From assembly GCF_024713945.1 (NCBI RefSeq), contig NC_134678.1:4340001-4404000 (forward strand): DNA of 64,000 bases. The letters are read 5' to 3'. Of the stretch, positions 52,795 through 64,000 are shown in pieces. A model generated the notes under the pieces. The model saw only the letters and a program-made list of their open reading frames with translations, was not told the origin of the DNA and did not search any database. Every line of letters starts with the position of its first letter. Within the stretch, counting starts at the first letter, position 1. The translations under genes and the position numbers were made by a program. Origin of the DNA: Dermatophagoides farinae (Eukaryota; Arthropoda; Arachnida; Sarcoptiformes; Pyroglyphidae).

Positions 52795-52938
52795 ATACTT
52801 CTCTGTTATAATGTGATATTTTTAATTCTCAAAAATATTTCTACAGCATTGTGTTTTCCAAGGAATATAGAATGATTGACATACATAACATCGAAAACGA
52901 TAAAAAGTTACAAAACGTATTGACAAAATTGTAAATTT

Positions 52939-53235
52939 TCAAAACTTTTTCTCTTCTTCAAGTTCGTTCAGCCTTTCCACCACTGTTTGTCCTAGAACTT
53001 GATCACGGATGTAACGTTTTTTTTGCACCATGGACGGTGGTCCATATCCTCGTCCATCTAAATAACTCCATTCTGGCATGAAATCCAAACGATTTTTCGG
53101 TCGATTATATTTCTTTCGCCATTCTCGAACACCAATCATACGTTTATTTTGGTTGAATATCAACGGAGTAATGATTTGGTTTCGGAAAACACCATAAATC
53201 CATGAACGATGGGACAAAGATTTCAGTGAAGACAT
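52939..53235 (-). CDS. MRPL52: Mitochondrial ribosomal protein L52 (mL52)
   Basis: A single-exon gene on the minus strand, 98 residues. The basic N-terminus (MSSLKSLSHRSWIYGVFRN) fits a mitochondrial targeting peptide. The central block FMPEWSYLDGRGYGPPSM corresponds to the DLPDWSYADGRPAPPMK signature of MRPL52, and a Glu/Lys-rich helix follows. MRPL52 is a metazoan-specific large-subunit protein of the mitoribosome. It converges with CDK10, 144 bp away. The gap of 376 bp to the exchanger gene downstream on its other side shows no supported gene. Confidence 0.82.
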   Translation of the reverse strand: MSSLKSLSHRSWIYGVFRNQIITPLIFNQNKRMIGVREWRKKYNRPKNRLDFMPEWSYLDGRGYGPPSMVQKKRYIRDQVLGQTVVERLNELEEEKKF

Positions 53236-53611
53236 CCTGATGAAATCAATGAATCAAACTATTTAATAACCAAAATTCATAAATGGACATGAACTTTTCG
53301 CATGTGAGAACAATTGATTGGAAACTTTTCTACTATTTTACATTAGAATTTTCCGTAAAGATTTCGGATAAAGTTTATTCATTTTTTTTAAAAAAAATAA
53401 ATTTTTCATTTTACAATTTTTTTAAATTTATTCGTAAATCCGAATATACGGATACGATCATATTGAAAAATAACAATGATCAAATGATAAAACAATTTTT
53501 TTCGCTTGATAAATTTTTCCCGATAAAAATCATGGACAAAAAAAAGGAAGGAATGGATGATTAATTTGAATTTGAAAAAGATGTGTGAAATGTCGAGTAG
53601 TTTTTTGTGAG
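53236..53611. other. Intergenic gap between MRPL52 and the exchanger gene
   Basis: This gap should contain the MRPL52 promoter and the 3' UTR of the minus-strand exchanger. A 93-codon plus-strand frame here is Phe/Lys-rich with no recognisable motif and is not annotated. Confidence 0.6.
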
Positions 53612-56600
53612 TTAGAAACCTTGGATATAACCATAAGCTTCAAGTGTTGACATAATCAGATAGAATAGCCATAAGAATACGAAAAAACTGACCGTCGTGA
53701 TTTTCGGTATGATCGGTCCTCCAAGTTCACCGCCTAAATATGCACGTCGTATCATTAATACAGCTGCACATATAAAAGCACAAATGCAATATAAAAGTAC
53801 TGAAAATCCAAGACTTCCCGGCTCTACTTGAAATCCTCCTTGTGTACCTTTTATAGCATGATAAATGGCAGCCATTGTCCATGCTACACCAATACCAAGA
53901 AAAACATTCACAGCATTACTTCCGGTTACATTTCCGACAGATGAATCTGCATTTTTTTCATTTTCCGCAGCAATTTTAGATGCGAATGTATCCGGTACGG
54001 AAGTACCTAATGCTACCAATGATATAGCTGTCACTGAATCTTTTAGATGAACAGTAGCCCCAAAATGTGATGCTAGATCATTGATCAATGCAGTCAGTAC
54101 GCCAATCATTGTAATGGATACAAGAAAACAGGCCCAACCATTCCAAATGGTGGCTGGTGGTACAAAAGCAAAGGCAATTTTCCAGAAAAAGGTGGCATAA
54201 TGGATGAAATAATCGCAACAGGTACGTTCACCTTCATCTGATTCTTCATCTTTTGATCCATCCAATGTTTCTCGTTTTGAACATTCAACATCTTCACTCA
54301 ATGATGAAGATGCACTTAATTTGTGCATCTTAACGGCCGTTATGATTTGATTTTCCCATGAACCGGCACGATCAGCATAGCCTAATGTTTTCTTTCGTCG
54401 CATCAAACTGTCTACAATTTGTTTGAACTCTTTAGATTCACGTATCCGAATCATACATTTTGTTAGGTCACCTAAACGTGGAGCACCACGTTCATTCAAT
54501 TCATTGTGGACATTTTGTTGATCACGGCGATGTGGTTCATAAAGTTCAACATAAAATATGGAATTTTTTTCATAATTTACATTATTAATTATGGAAAGGT
54601 TGATATGCTTTTTTGTTTCATTATTGTGAAATAATAAATGTCCTTCGCTCATTTCAAAATCTTCACCTGGTTTTGCTGTTGCCGGAATAGTACGATATGG
54701 TACGGCAACCGTACCGCGTGCACCACAATATCGGATTACATCCAAACGATAAACACCAATGGTTTCGGGCATTTGGAAGACATTATTGACAAATGAAAAT
54801 ACACCCGAATGATCATCATCCAGTATATTGATACGGGCACGGTCATCCATAATGTTAATGATTGGTTTTTGATTTTCTTCCGAATCCATGGCTACTGATG
54901 CATATTTAGCATCAAATAGTCGTACATAAAAATGTTCATCCTCTTCGAATTCATCATCATTGATGATAGTCAATATTATTTGTTTATACGATTCTCCAGG
55001 TCCAAAAATTATTGATCCAGAAGCTGGTTCATAATCAGTGCCCACTTTAGCGGTACCATCCTCTGTACGATAATGAACAATAATAGATGAATCAAGATCC
55101 GGACCAGAACGACGAACAGTCAATGACATTTGTCCAACATCTTCCATTACCGTATATTCTTTAGGATCAAATTTTACATGAATCATAAATTTCTCCTGAA
55201 CATCATGGGAGGAAATCATTTCCAATTCATCCGGTTGTTTACTATTTTTTGCCGATGGTGTAGGGGGTGTTTGAATCGATAGAGAATCACGCGAACTATA
55301 TGAATCATTAGGTAAATCTGTACTTGAGCCAAGCATTCGTCGTGCGGCAATCATTCGATAATATGCACGACTTTTGGGCTGAAGTTTTTGAATCTCGGCG
55401 CGGCCAATCGCTTCAAGCTCTTCTAATGTTGCATTCGGATGACGTGAATATACATCTTTCAAAATTTCGATCACGTTCTCACGATGATCTTCAATCAATT
55501 GTAAATCTTCTTCACTGGCATCAATATACTAAAGTTTTGTGTTCAAATAAAACGGAAATGAGAAAATCAATCGAATTTGTCATTATTACAAACCTTGACA
55601 TTTTTGTTGAGCATTTCGATCGGATTGTCTTGTGTTTGTTGAGCGGAATATGAGCCATCTTTGACAGGTACTGGATCTATTATGGATTGAGGTTGCTGTT
55701 GAGGCGGCTGTTGTTGATCAACTTTGTCTTTGATTTGCCCATTAACATTGTTCAATTCCATTTTTTCCTCACCCGTACCGTCTTCGTTTGATGTCGAACT
55801 TAGTGTTTGCATTTTGCTAGGTGGTTTCGATTGCGGCGATTCATATAAGCGATTACGTCGAAAACGATAATGTTTATCAAGATATTTATAGATTAATAAA
55901 CGTTTATCGGCAATATAAGCTAATTGTACAGTAAGATAGAAGAAGAATAAAGTCATTAATCCTTCCCATACTTCGATAACACCCGGGGATGACCATATTA
56001 ATATAATCAATAACCAAACATAGGCAAACACAGAGAAAAGCATTGTTATGATGAACACACGAAGGTATTTAATTTTTTTAATCTGTGTACTAGGTACAGC
56101 CCATACACATATTGCAATAATAACAAACATGTTGAAAGCAGCCGATCCGACAATTGTACCGGGTCCCAATTCACCCGCTTCAAAATTTTGTGCATAAATT
56201 TCAATTGCAGAAAGTAGAATTTCTGGCGCAGAAGATCCTAAGGCCATTAATGTAAGATTAGAAACGGTTTCATTCCATATCCGAACAGATACGATTTCTT
56301 TGCGACCATCTGGACGACGTACAATAATATCACGTTCTTGACTGGTAATCTGTTCAATTGAGGACATAAAACGATCTGCAATTATGGCCACACCGACAAA
56401 CATATAGATCAATGCAAATAAATAAACAACTCCATGTAATATCATTGTTTGTAGGGAGTCATCAGAATACCAACATGGTAGTATGAGACCATCTTCACAA
56501 TGAAATGTAAATGAATTTTGATGATTGAGTGATTGATTTGCAATTGAAGTTAATGATGGTGATGGCAATACAGTAGTTGTGGATTGAAAAAAGGAATTTA

Positions 56601-56889
56601 AATTCGATATGATCGAATTATTTGTGAGCTCATCATCTGGAGTAGATGAAGATGATGATTGTAAATGTGAATAATAATGTTGTTGCAATAATGATAATGA
56701 TGAATGATTGTCATTAATTTGATTATTCGAATCGGATGTCGGTAACGTTGATGATGATGGCATAATATGCGAACCAATGGCTGCCGTTGTATTCACAATG
56801 AAAGACAATTGATTTGAATAATTCGTTATTGGGGACATCATTGATAAAGATGACGATGATGATGCAGGTGTTGTTATTGAATTCATCAT
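53612..56889 (-). CDS. Sodium/calcium exchanger (NCX/Calx family)
   Basis: Two exons on the minus strand (55594-56889, 53612-55528) with one 65-bp intron, phase 0, give 1070 residues. The protein exchanges Na+ for Ca2+ at the plasma membrane. The first membrane cluster contains the alpha-1 repeat [20 protein letters not shown] (about 210-230) and [11 protein letters not shown] cytosolic loop follows, with a Gln/Pro-rich stretch and two Calx-beta domains (about 545-665 and 668-790). The first has the acidic Ca2+ site [11 protein letters not shown]. The second membrane cluster contains the alpha-2 repeat [17 protein letters not shown] and [17 protein letters not shown]. The extracellular N-terminus (about 140 residues) is Ser/Thr/Asn-rich with several N-glycosylation sequons and keeps [11 protein letters not shown], but no signal peptide is visible. 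An additional upstream exon is therefore possible. Confidence 0.96.
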
Positions 56890-59800
56890 GATATAAAATC
56901 GTATATGCTATAAAACAGTTAAAACTTCATAGTGAAAATGGTGTCAAACGGAAAATAAATTAAACTCGACATCTGATCAAAAATTGATGACACGGATGAT
57001 CGATGATTCAATTGACCAGAATCGGAAGAAAATTGAACTGAAAAATGGTAAATAAAAAAAAATAATCAGTAAAAGAATTTTGTTCACTTTAAAAAAAAGA
57101 ATGACGTCAACACAGAAAAAAATGTTGATTTTTTCATTGAAAAAAATATTTGAAAATAACAGGTCTGTAGTAATTTGACTGTACCAAGCCATGCATTCAT
57201 ATTGAATTGAATCGAGAATGATGATGATTCATGCAAATTATTTGAAGCTTATCGAACCGTATTGAATTGAGAAAAAATACTAACTGTGTTCAATGAATGA
57301 ATGAACACAATGAAAAAATTAAAGTATCTCATTTTCTACGGCCAAAAATAGGTTTAAGTATGTTTCTTTTGATGATGATGATAAGACATTGGTTACTGAC
57401 TGTCTCCCACATAATTAAATTAGAAATGTTTGTAAGCGAATAAAATGAAAGAAAACAAGCTAAATTATAACCGAACAATAATGATGATTAGATTGTCAAT
57501 CATCATAATCATTTATTATTCATCATCGATATCTTTAGCCTTTGAAATATAACGATGACGAAAACGAATTGGAAACTGTAGGATATAACTTTAGAATTGT
57601 TCTAATCGTATGTCAAAATCAATAAAAAGTAAAGTAAAATAAAAGGATTACAGGCATACTGACAAAAAACTTTTTCGTCAAAAAAAAACGAGTAAAGTCT
57701 AACAAGAAAAAATCGAATGAAAAATAGCTCGGTTCATTGATAAAATAGGTAAATTGTTTTAGTTGATTTGTTTAGAGATTTGGCATGAATTTTTCGCCAA
57801 ACTTCAGAAAAAAAGAGACAAATAAAAGATATGGATGAGTGAAATATCTTGTATTTTTTCTCTTTCACTCTCGATATTTTGGCCGATTTGTCTATTCGAT
57901 TTGAGATTGACGTAATAATGATGATGAAAAAAAAATATCGCACAAATGCACACACATACATAAATAAATTGACGATTATAAACGGAAATCAAATATAAGA
58001 TATATGTTTCATTCAATGATAATTGAATTGAAAAAAAATTGATCAATCAAAATGAAAAGAATTTCAAAATTGTATTTGATTGATCGATCGTGATTTTTTT
58101 TCTATTTCTTAAGCATAGAAAACTGCAGATAATTAAGAAATTTTGTAATTCAATACAGGACAAATAAATAAAACAGAAAAAGACTAAGTTCAAGTTAGAT
58201 ATATTTTGTAAAAATAATATAAACCTAAGAGTGAACAAAATTTAAAAAATCAACAAGTGATCACATCATCTTCGATGATAATCGGAATAATCATATTGTG
58301 TTGATTTTGTTGATGAGATTAAGCAAACTTTCGGCTATAATAATAATCATTATCATAATAAACTTTGTCTACACTGAACACCAATTATTCAAAATGGCAA
58401 TGACCAAATAAGAACAAAGCGAAAGTCAAAATACAATGAAAGAGAAAAATCTTGAAAATGAGAAAATCAATAATAATTTGGTGATAAAACCAAACATATA
58501 ACAAATAAATTGTGCAATGAGAATGAAGTGGAAACTAATAAAATCAAATCCAATTCGACATCTCATATAAATAGAACCTGGTTGGTTCCATTAGGTTGAC
58601 ATTTCGATATTACAATTTACACACAAGCAAAAATTAAGTGAAAACACTCATTTATGAATTGATAACTTATTAATGAGATGAGTGATGATTGAGATAGAAA
58701 CACTTAAAGGTATATAAATTAATGGATGAAAATAATGAATTGATGATTCCAAGTAATTATTGTAAGTGAGAATGATGAATAAGCTATTTTTCCAACCAAT
58801 GATTTCGAAATAGGAATTCTTTTCATGATAATTATACGAATAAAGTAAAAAAAAAGCAAACAGAATTAATTGATTGAATGCGGCGGTGAAATAAATTGTC
58901 ATCGCTACATACGTGATATGATGAAATAGTTTTTACATTTTGTCCTAAAATCACGCACAATAAAATGAATTCAGACAAAATGACACATTTTATCGACATT
59001 ATATCCTCAAGATAATATGTCAACTTTTTGTTTTTCATTTCAATATTAAAAAATTTAAACTACATTTAAGAGGATTATTATCATACTTGATAATAAAAAA
59101 AAGTCTTTTATCACCAAATTTTGATTGATTTAATTGAAAATGGTATACAAGATCTCGGTGGCCAACCCTGGAACAATAAATCAATCATTTAATAATGATT
59201 AGAAAAATTTTCCAATTTACTTATCAATATACTTGATGTAGCCATTATGGATGAGTTGAAAAAGCAATTAATAGCACAAACAAAAATTCCAAATAATATT
59301 CGAATTATAAAACAAATATAACTTGTTGATCATCGATCGTGATCGATTTATAAACACAATTTTAATTGATAAAAACCAATATGATCCAATCAGTTCAACA
59401 ACCAAACAATGTCGATATAGCTGAACATATTTTTGAATTGAAATGTGATCACCAATGAAATGAAGTATTTTATTGCAGATTAATCTCTACCTTTTGGATG
59501 AGTTTTTTAATTGAAATAAATAATAATCATATAAAGATCAGGATGAAATAGTAGTTTTAGTTCTAAATGTAGTTAATACAATTCTCACCGTATATAATGA
59601 CAATGTGACAAGTGAAAGTAATTTCACAAATTGAAAGAATTGAAATCGAGCCAGTGTGAGTTCAACAAAATGTCATGAGTAGGAAACTTTTTTGTCAATT
59701 GAACCGAATGAATTCACGGTGGTAATAATTGTCTTCTAGCAACATTCATAAACATGTTTTAATATAATGAAAAGCGACAAAAAAAATCGGAAAATGAAAA

Positions 59801-62800
59801 ATCTATAAGGTGACTATCATTTTTCGAGTAAGTTTTAAAACGATAGAATTCTTTCTATTCAGAAAACTTTTTTTTTGTCACCAAAAGTTATTTTTGATGA
59901 TTTTTTTTCACTATTATGTCGTCGAATATAACAAAAGATAAACATTTTTAACAAAAAAAAAAAAAAAACAAAAAAGTTTCAATCAAAATTTGAAGGACAA
60001 TGCTGCACCTATTTTTTTCGAATATTTCTCTTTGGAACAAAATCATGAACAATCGTAAATAAACAGATTCAATGTGAATGATTAAGGCAGGTGGCCAGCA
60101 AACTTTTCAATTGTTGTTTGGTGGCCATGATGGCATCATCACGATAATTAACATCAAACATTATCAAAAGCTACATCGAAGAACTTGTTTATTCATTCAC
60201 AATGCTTCATAAACTTGTTACACTCAAAATCGTCCATTCGCCACATCAATTTATCCTCCCCCACATAAACAAGTGAAATTTCCATTCAATTTTGATCTTC
60301 TTGTACATTGTAACGAAAACACAAGAAAAAAATGATTTCTAAATATGGTAACAATTATGTGTGTGTTTGTTGTGATGAGAGAAGCCCTGAGGATAGGCTA
60401 AGCTTACTTGTTTTGGTTGTTGATGTTAGAATTCTATGATTTGAACATGTGAATTTAAATTTTATTGGATTGTTTTTTTAGCTTTTCCATAATTTGCTTG
60501 AATTCCAATTCTTTTTTATTTCAGTACAGTAAATAGAATTTACCATAATTCTTCTGACCATAACATTATTTAAATAATGTTAAGGTTAAAAGTAAAACCA
60601 AAATTTAAATGACTTTTTCAAACATATTTGTGCAAAAATTTTAAAAAGTTTTCTCTATCATTTATATGATTGCAAACAAAAATGGCCCATAATCGAGAAT
60701 GAGTTTCGGCCAAAATTTTTGAAAAGATAAATCTTCATATTTGAAAATCGAAATTTTGATTGTAAATTGCATTGTACGACAAAAAAAAACGGCTTTGACA
60801 GTTAAATGGAAAAAATCGTCCCAAATCACAAATGACAATATATTTGTTATAAAATGAAAACGATTTCGATCAATGGGTGTGGACAAAACAAAACAAAACA
60901 AAAAATGGAATTCGAATTCATTAGCCTTTTTTTGCTATTCACAATCATCATCAGAATACATTATAATTTAAACGAAATATTTAACTGTTTGCTATCTTCT
61001 GTGTATACAAATCTTGCTATACAAATAAAATACAATAATTCAAAATGTTCGATAATAAGTAGTCGATCGATTCCTATATTTTTTTCGATTTTTCATTGAA
61101 TCATCATCTCGTTTCATTCTATATTATAATAACGGTAAAACAAACATCGTTGATAATTCCAAATGATTCTGCACACTTAATGGTTCTCAGAATTTAATGG
61201 ATCGATTGTTACACTCATATTCATAGAAAATAACTTTGACAGCTGCAAACTTTTCTGCAAATCTTTTTTTTTCGATATGAATTTTTTTTTGACCATCTAC
61301 ATATTAAAAAAAAAATATTCTGGATGGCATCAATTTCATTTTTATTATTCTTTCAAATTCTAGATCATGGCCTACATCATCACTGGATTTTGTTTTTCTG
61401 CATGCCTGCATGACGTTTATAGTTTGATCGTTGAATACTTGCAAAGAAAATCAAATCATCCGTTATAAGATTATGTCCTGTCACGTACAAAAAAAAACAA
61501 CAACAAAGACTAACAGACTGTTGACATACGAATAATCAATCAAATTCTCGTCACTTTATATGCAATCATTTAGCAACAAGATAAACAAAATTGTTTCTAC
61601 TCATTGAACATACCTACATAAAGAATCATATAACATTGAATATGGTTTATTTTTGTTTCATTTATAATTCTAATAAAGAAATTATCGAATGAATGAACAC
61701 CAACACAGAAATAAATTATTGCGGGTGATTCTTTATATTCCAATGTTAACAATGACCATGATAAAAATTTATCCATGGATGTATAGTTTCAATTCTACAT
61801 TAAATGAATGGTTTTTTTTTTTTGCTTACGAAAAAATGTTTGTCTGTAAAGAATCCAAATTTCAGAACCTGTGGATAAATAGGCACATAAATAATAAATA
61901 TATGTGTGTTTGAGACATATTTTTTTTCTGTGCGTAATCACACCAAGACAAACTTTTTATTCATTCATATGAATAAATCGAAATTGAAAAAAGGAAGAAA
62001 AAAGTGATAAATAAAAAAAAGTAAAATTTTCATTGTATTTCAATTTTTTTTATTATTATTATTCAGATGAACACAAAAAAAACGAATTGTTTGCTTTGAC
62101 ATGTTTTTTTTCCCATGATTCCATATTGTGAATAGAATGTATGCATATTTATATTGAAATGAATTTGTATTTTTATTATTAAATCACACCATATCAATGA
62201 TGTAACAATAATAAATTTTTGTCTCTAAGCCTTTGAGTAAAATAATAGAATTGAGTGAGGAAAAAAACCAATACAGGAACACATAAAAAAAACTGCCAAA
62301 CTCATTTCTTCGAAATGAATCATATATTCATTCTATTGCTTTATAAAATAAAATGGAATTTTATTTTTTTTTTTATCAAGAAAACAAAATATGCAAAACA
62401 AAATGTGAACAGTTACAGTGCCATTTCGTACATATTTTGGATGACAGTCCATAGACGAACAATATTTCTGTTCATTGGTGATCGAATTGAATTGAATTAA
62501 TATATTCAAAAATGAAACGGTAAAATTTTGCCGAAATTTTTCGGATCGTTTTCAGAGAATACATAATTTGATAAACACAAAAATTCCAGAGGCACATTGT
62601 CCAACTTCATCATCATCATCATCATCGATTTTTGTCATTCACAAACCAATTTACTAACCGACCAATCAATTATTATGACTTCAAGTGAAGCATATCATAT
62701 CTGATATATACATCATTATTCACGCATCCATCCAAAGTATTTTTAGAACTTTGATGCTAATGAAGCAAAAAAAAAAAAAACTTTGTTCAAAACGATAAAG

Positions 62801-64000
62801 TCATGTAATCACTTTTTCTCAAGTGATTTCTCTCTACATTTCATTTTTACATTTCTGATTATTATTATTAATTTTTTGATGATGATGAAAATTCTAAAAG
62901 AAATGAATACTTGTGTGTGAAGAAATATGAAATTAATATTTGTTCCATTGAATACACACAAACACACACACACAAACATAATCTTGGTTACACGTACATA
63001 TAATATTTAGCAGAAAAATGTAACAAAAAAAAATGGAGTAAGCTAAATTATATATTTACCATGAAAAGAATTTAATTGGTAAATATCTTATCGGTAAAAA
63101 ATGAAAATTCCATTTCTACACGGAGAAATTCTATGATAAGCCTTCATCCAGTGGTTTCAATTTTCAACTTCCCTTTTATTCTTGATAACATCATAACGAG
63201 CATTCAAAAGGATCTGAGATTAATTCCATGCAAAAGCCTCGTGAAGTAAAAAAAAGGAAAGAATTCACATCATTATTATAATAAGAGCTATATTATCGTA
63301 AAGAAGAAAAAAAATGAATGAATGAACACGCTAATGTGGAAAAAAAAAATTCTAGACGGCTAATTTTGTTTCAAATAAATATGTTCCATTATTATATAAA
63401 TAAAATGTATGTTCTGTTTTCATAATCTCCTTACAACATGTATATCCAATATTATTGTTATAATGAAAAATAAAGTGAACATAATGATATTTGTATTTGT
63501 ATCTATTTCATAAATTTTTTTTTGTATGTGCATTTTTGTCATACCATCATAGCCAGGCAAACAAAAAAATGTTTCTGCAAACCAATGTCAATGCCAGAAA
63601 GCCGCTGGCCATTGTTTATACAATTTCTTAATCATATTCATTATTAACTAAATTATTCGAAATTTCTGCATTACTTATTCGAACTATTTTGACTATTCGT
63701 CATTTTGTTGTTATTGCTATATTGTCATTGGTGTCAGCAACAAATTCTTATTGTTTACATGCACATTTGATCAACATTTAAATTTAAAAAAAAATACATT
63801 GATATTCAAATAGTATAATAGAACATCAATGTCATCATTTTATCAACAAGGAACAAATATTTGCATACATTTAAATGAAACAAAAAAAAAAAAAATTGCA
63901 CCAAAGAGAAAACATTTTTTTTCCTGGATATAAAATGAAAATAAATAAATTCATGACAAACACAATAAGAGTAAACAAAAAAAAAATGAAAATGAAAAAA
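56890..64000. other. AT-rich non-coding region upstream of the exchanger
   Basis: About 7.1 kb without a recognisable coding exon or RNA gene on either strand. It contains A/T homopolymers, a CAT microsatellite near 62608-62628 and short low-complexity frames. It probably includes the promoter and possible 5' UTR exons of the minus-strand exchanger gene, which I cannot place. Confidence 0.6.

Noticed and set aside
53283-53564. 93-codon plus-strand frame between MRPL52 and the exchanger
   Set aside because: Phe/Lys/Ile-rich composition typical of random AT-rich frames, no motif, and it overlaps the expected MRPL52 promoter and exchanger 3' UTR.
1-64000. tRNA, rRNA, CRISPR or bacterial-type regulatory elements
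   Set aside because: Reading both strands for tRNA box sequences and regular spaced repeats gave nothing convincing, and the window is eukaryotic. A covariance-model scan would be needed to exclude small RNAs.

Overview
This is eukaryotic nuclear DNA: strongly AT-rich, full of long A/T runs and ATG/CAT, TTA and CA/TG microsatellites, with intron-split genes using GT/AG splice sites. The genes have animal orthologues, and the Beaten-path-type Ig protein points to an arthropod. Short introns, a compact gene cluster and this base composition suggest an acariform mite of the Dermatophagoides/Sarcoptes type. That taxonomic call is inference; no rRNA or mitochondrial marker is present. Bacterial features (operons, ribosome binding sites, CRISPR) do not apply.

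Left part (1-39.2 kb, + strand). It is dominated by one very long gene for a Beat-like cell-surface Ig protein. I could phase ten exons into one 477-residue reading frame. A putative signal-peptide exon at 5746-5854 is separated by an intron of about 20.3 kb from the Ig exons at 26172-39248. A piggyBac-type transposon sits in that intron (transposase 23829-25394) and is flanked by a 17-bp direct repeat that contains TTAA. The rest of this part is simple-sequence-rich intronic or intergenic DNA with no other recognisable gene.

Middle part (40.2-56.9 kb). Eleven genes are packed into about 16.6 kb. In order they are UTP23 (+), mitochondrial ribosomal protein L17 (+), a glycolipid transfer protein (-), a 62-aa membrane protein (+), a YAE1-like protein (-), an unusual zinc-finger protein combining C2H2, nuclear-receptor-like and CXXC fingers (-), DIS3L2 (+), NAA20 (+), CDK10 (+), mitochondrial ribosomal protein L52 (-) and a Na+/Ca2+ exchanger (-). 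For the multi-exon genes I worked out exon borders by keeping the reading phase and comparing with the known family sequences. Several of these genes serve ribosome biogenesis, translation, nascent-chain modification or RNA decay. This is probably housekeeping co-localisation, because they lie on both strands with separate promoters.

Right part (56.9-64 kb). This is upstream of the exchanger and probably holds its promoter and perhaps 5' UTR exons. No coding sequence is recognisable.

The most unusual object is the C2H2 + nuclear-receptor-type DBD + CXXC protein at 44254-45481. Other points of interest are the three-Ig Beat-like protein with its huge first intron, the piggyBac insertion with an atypical flanking duplication and a missing C-terminal Cys-rich domain, and residue changes in NAA20 and UTP23.
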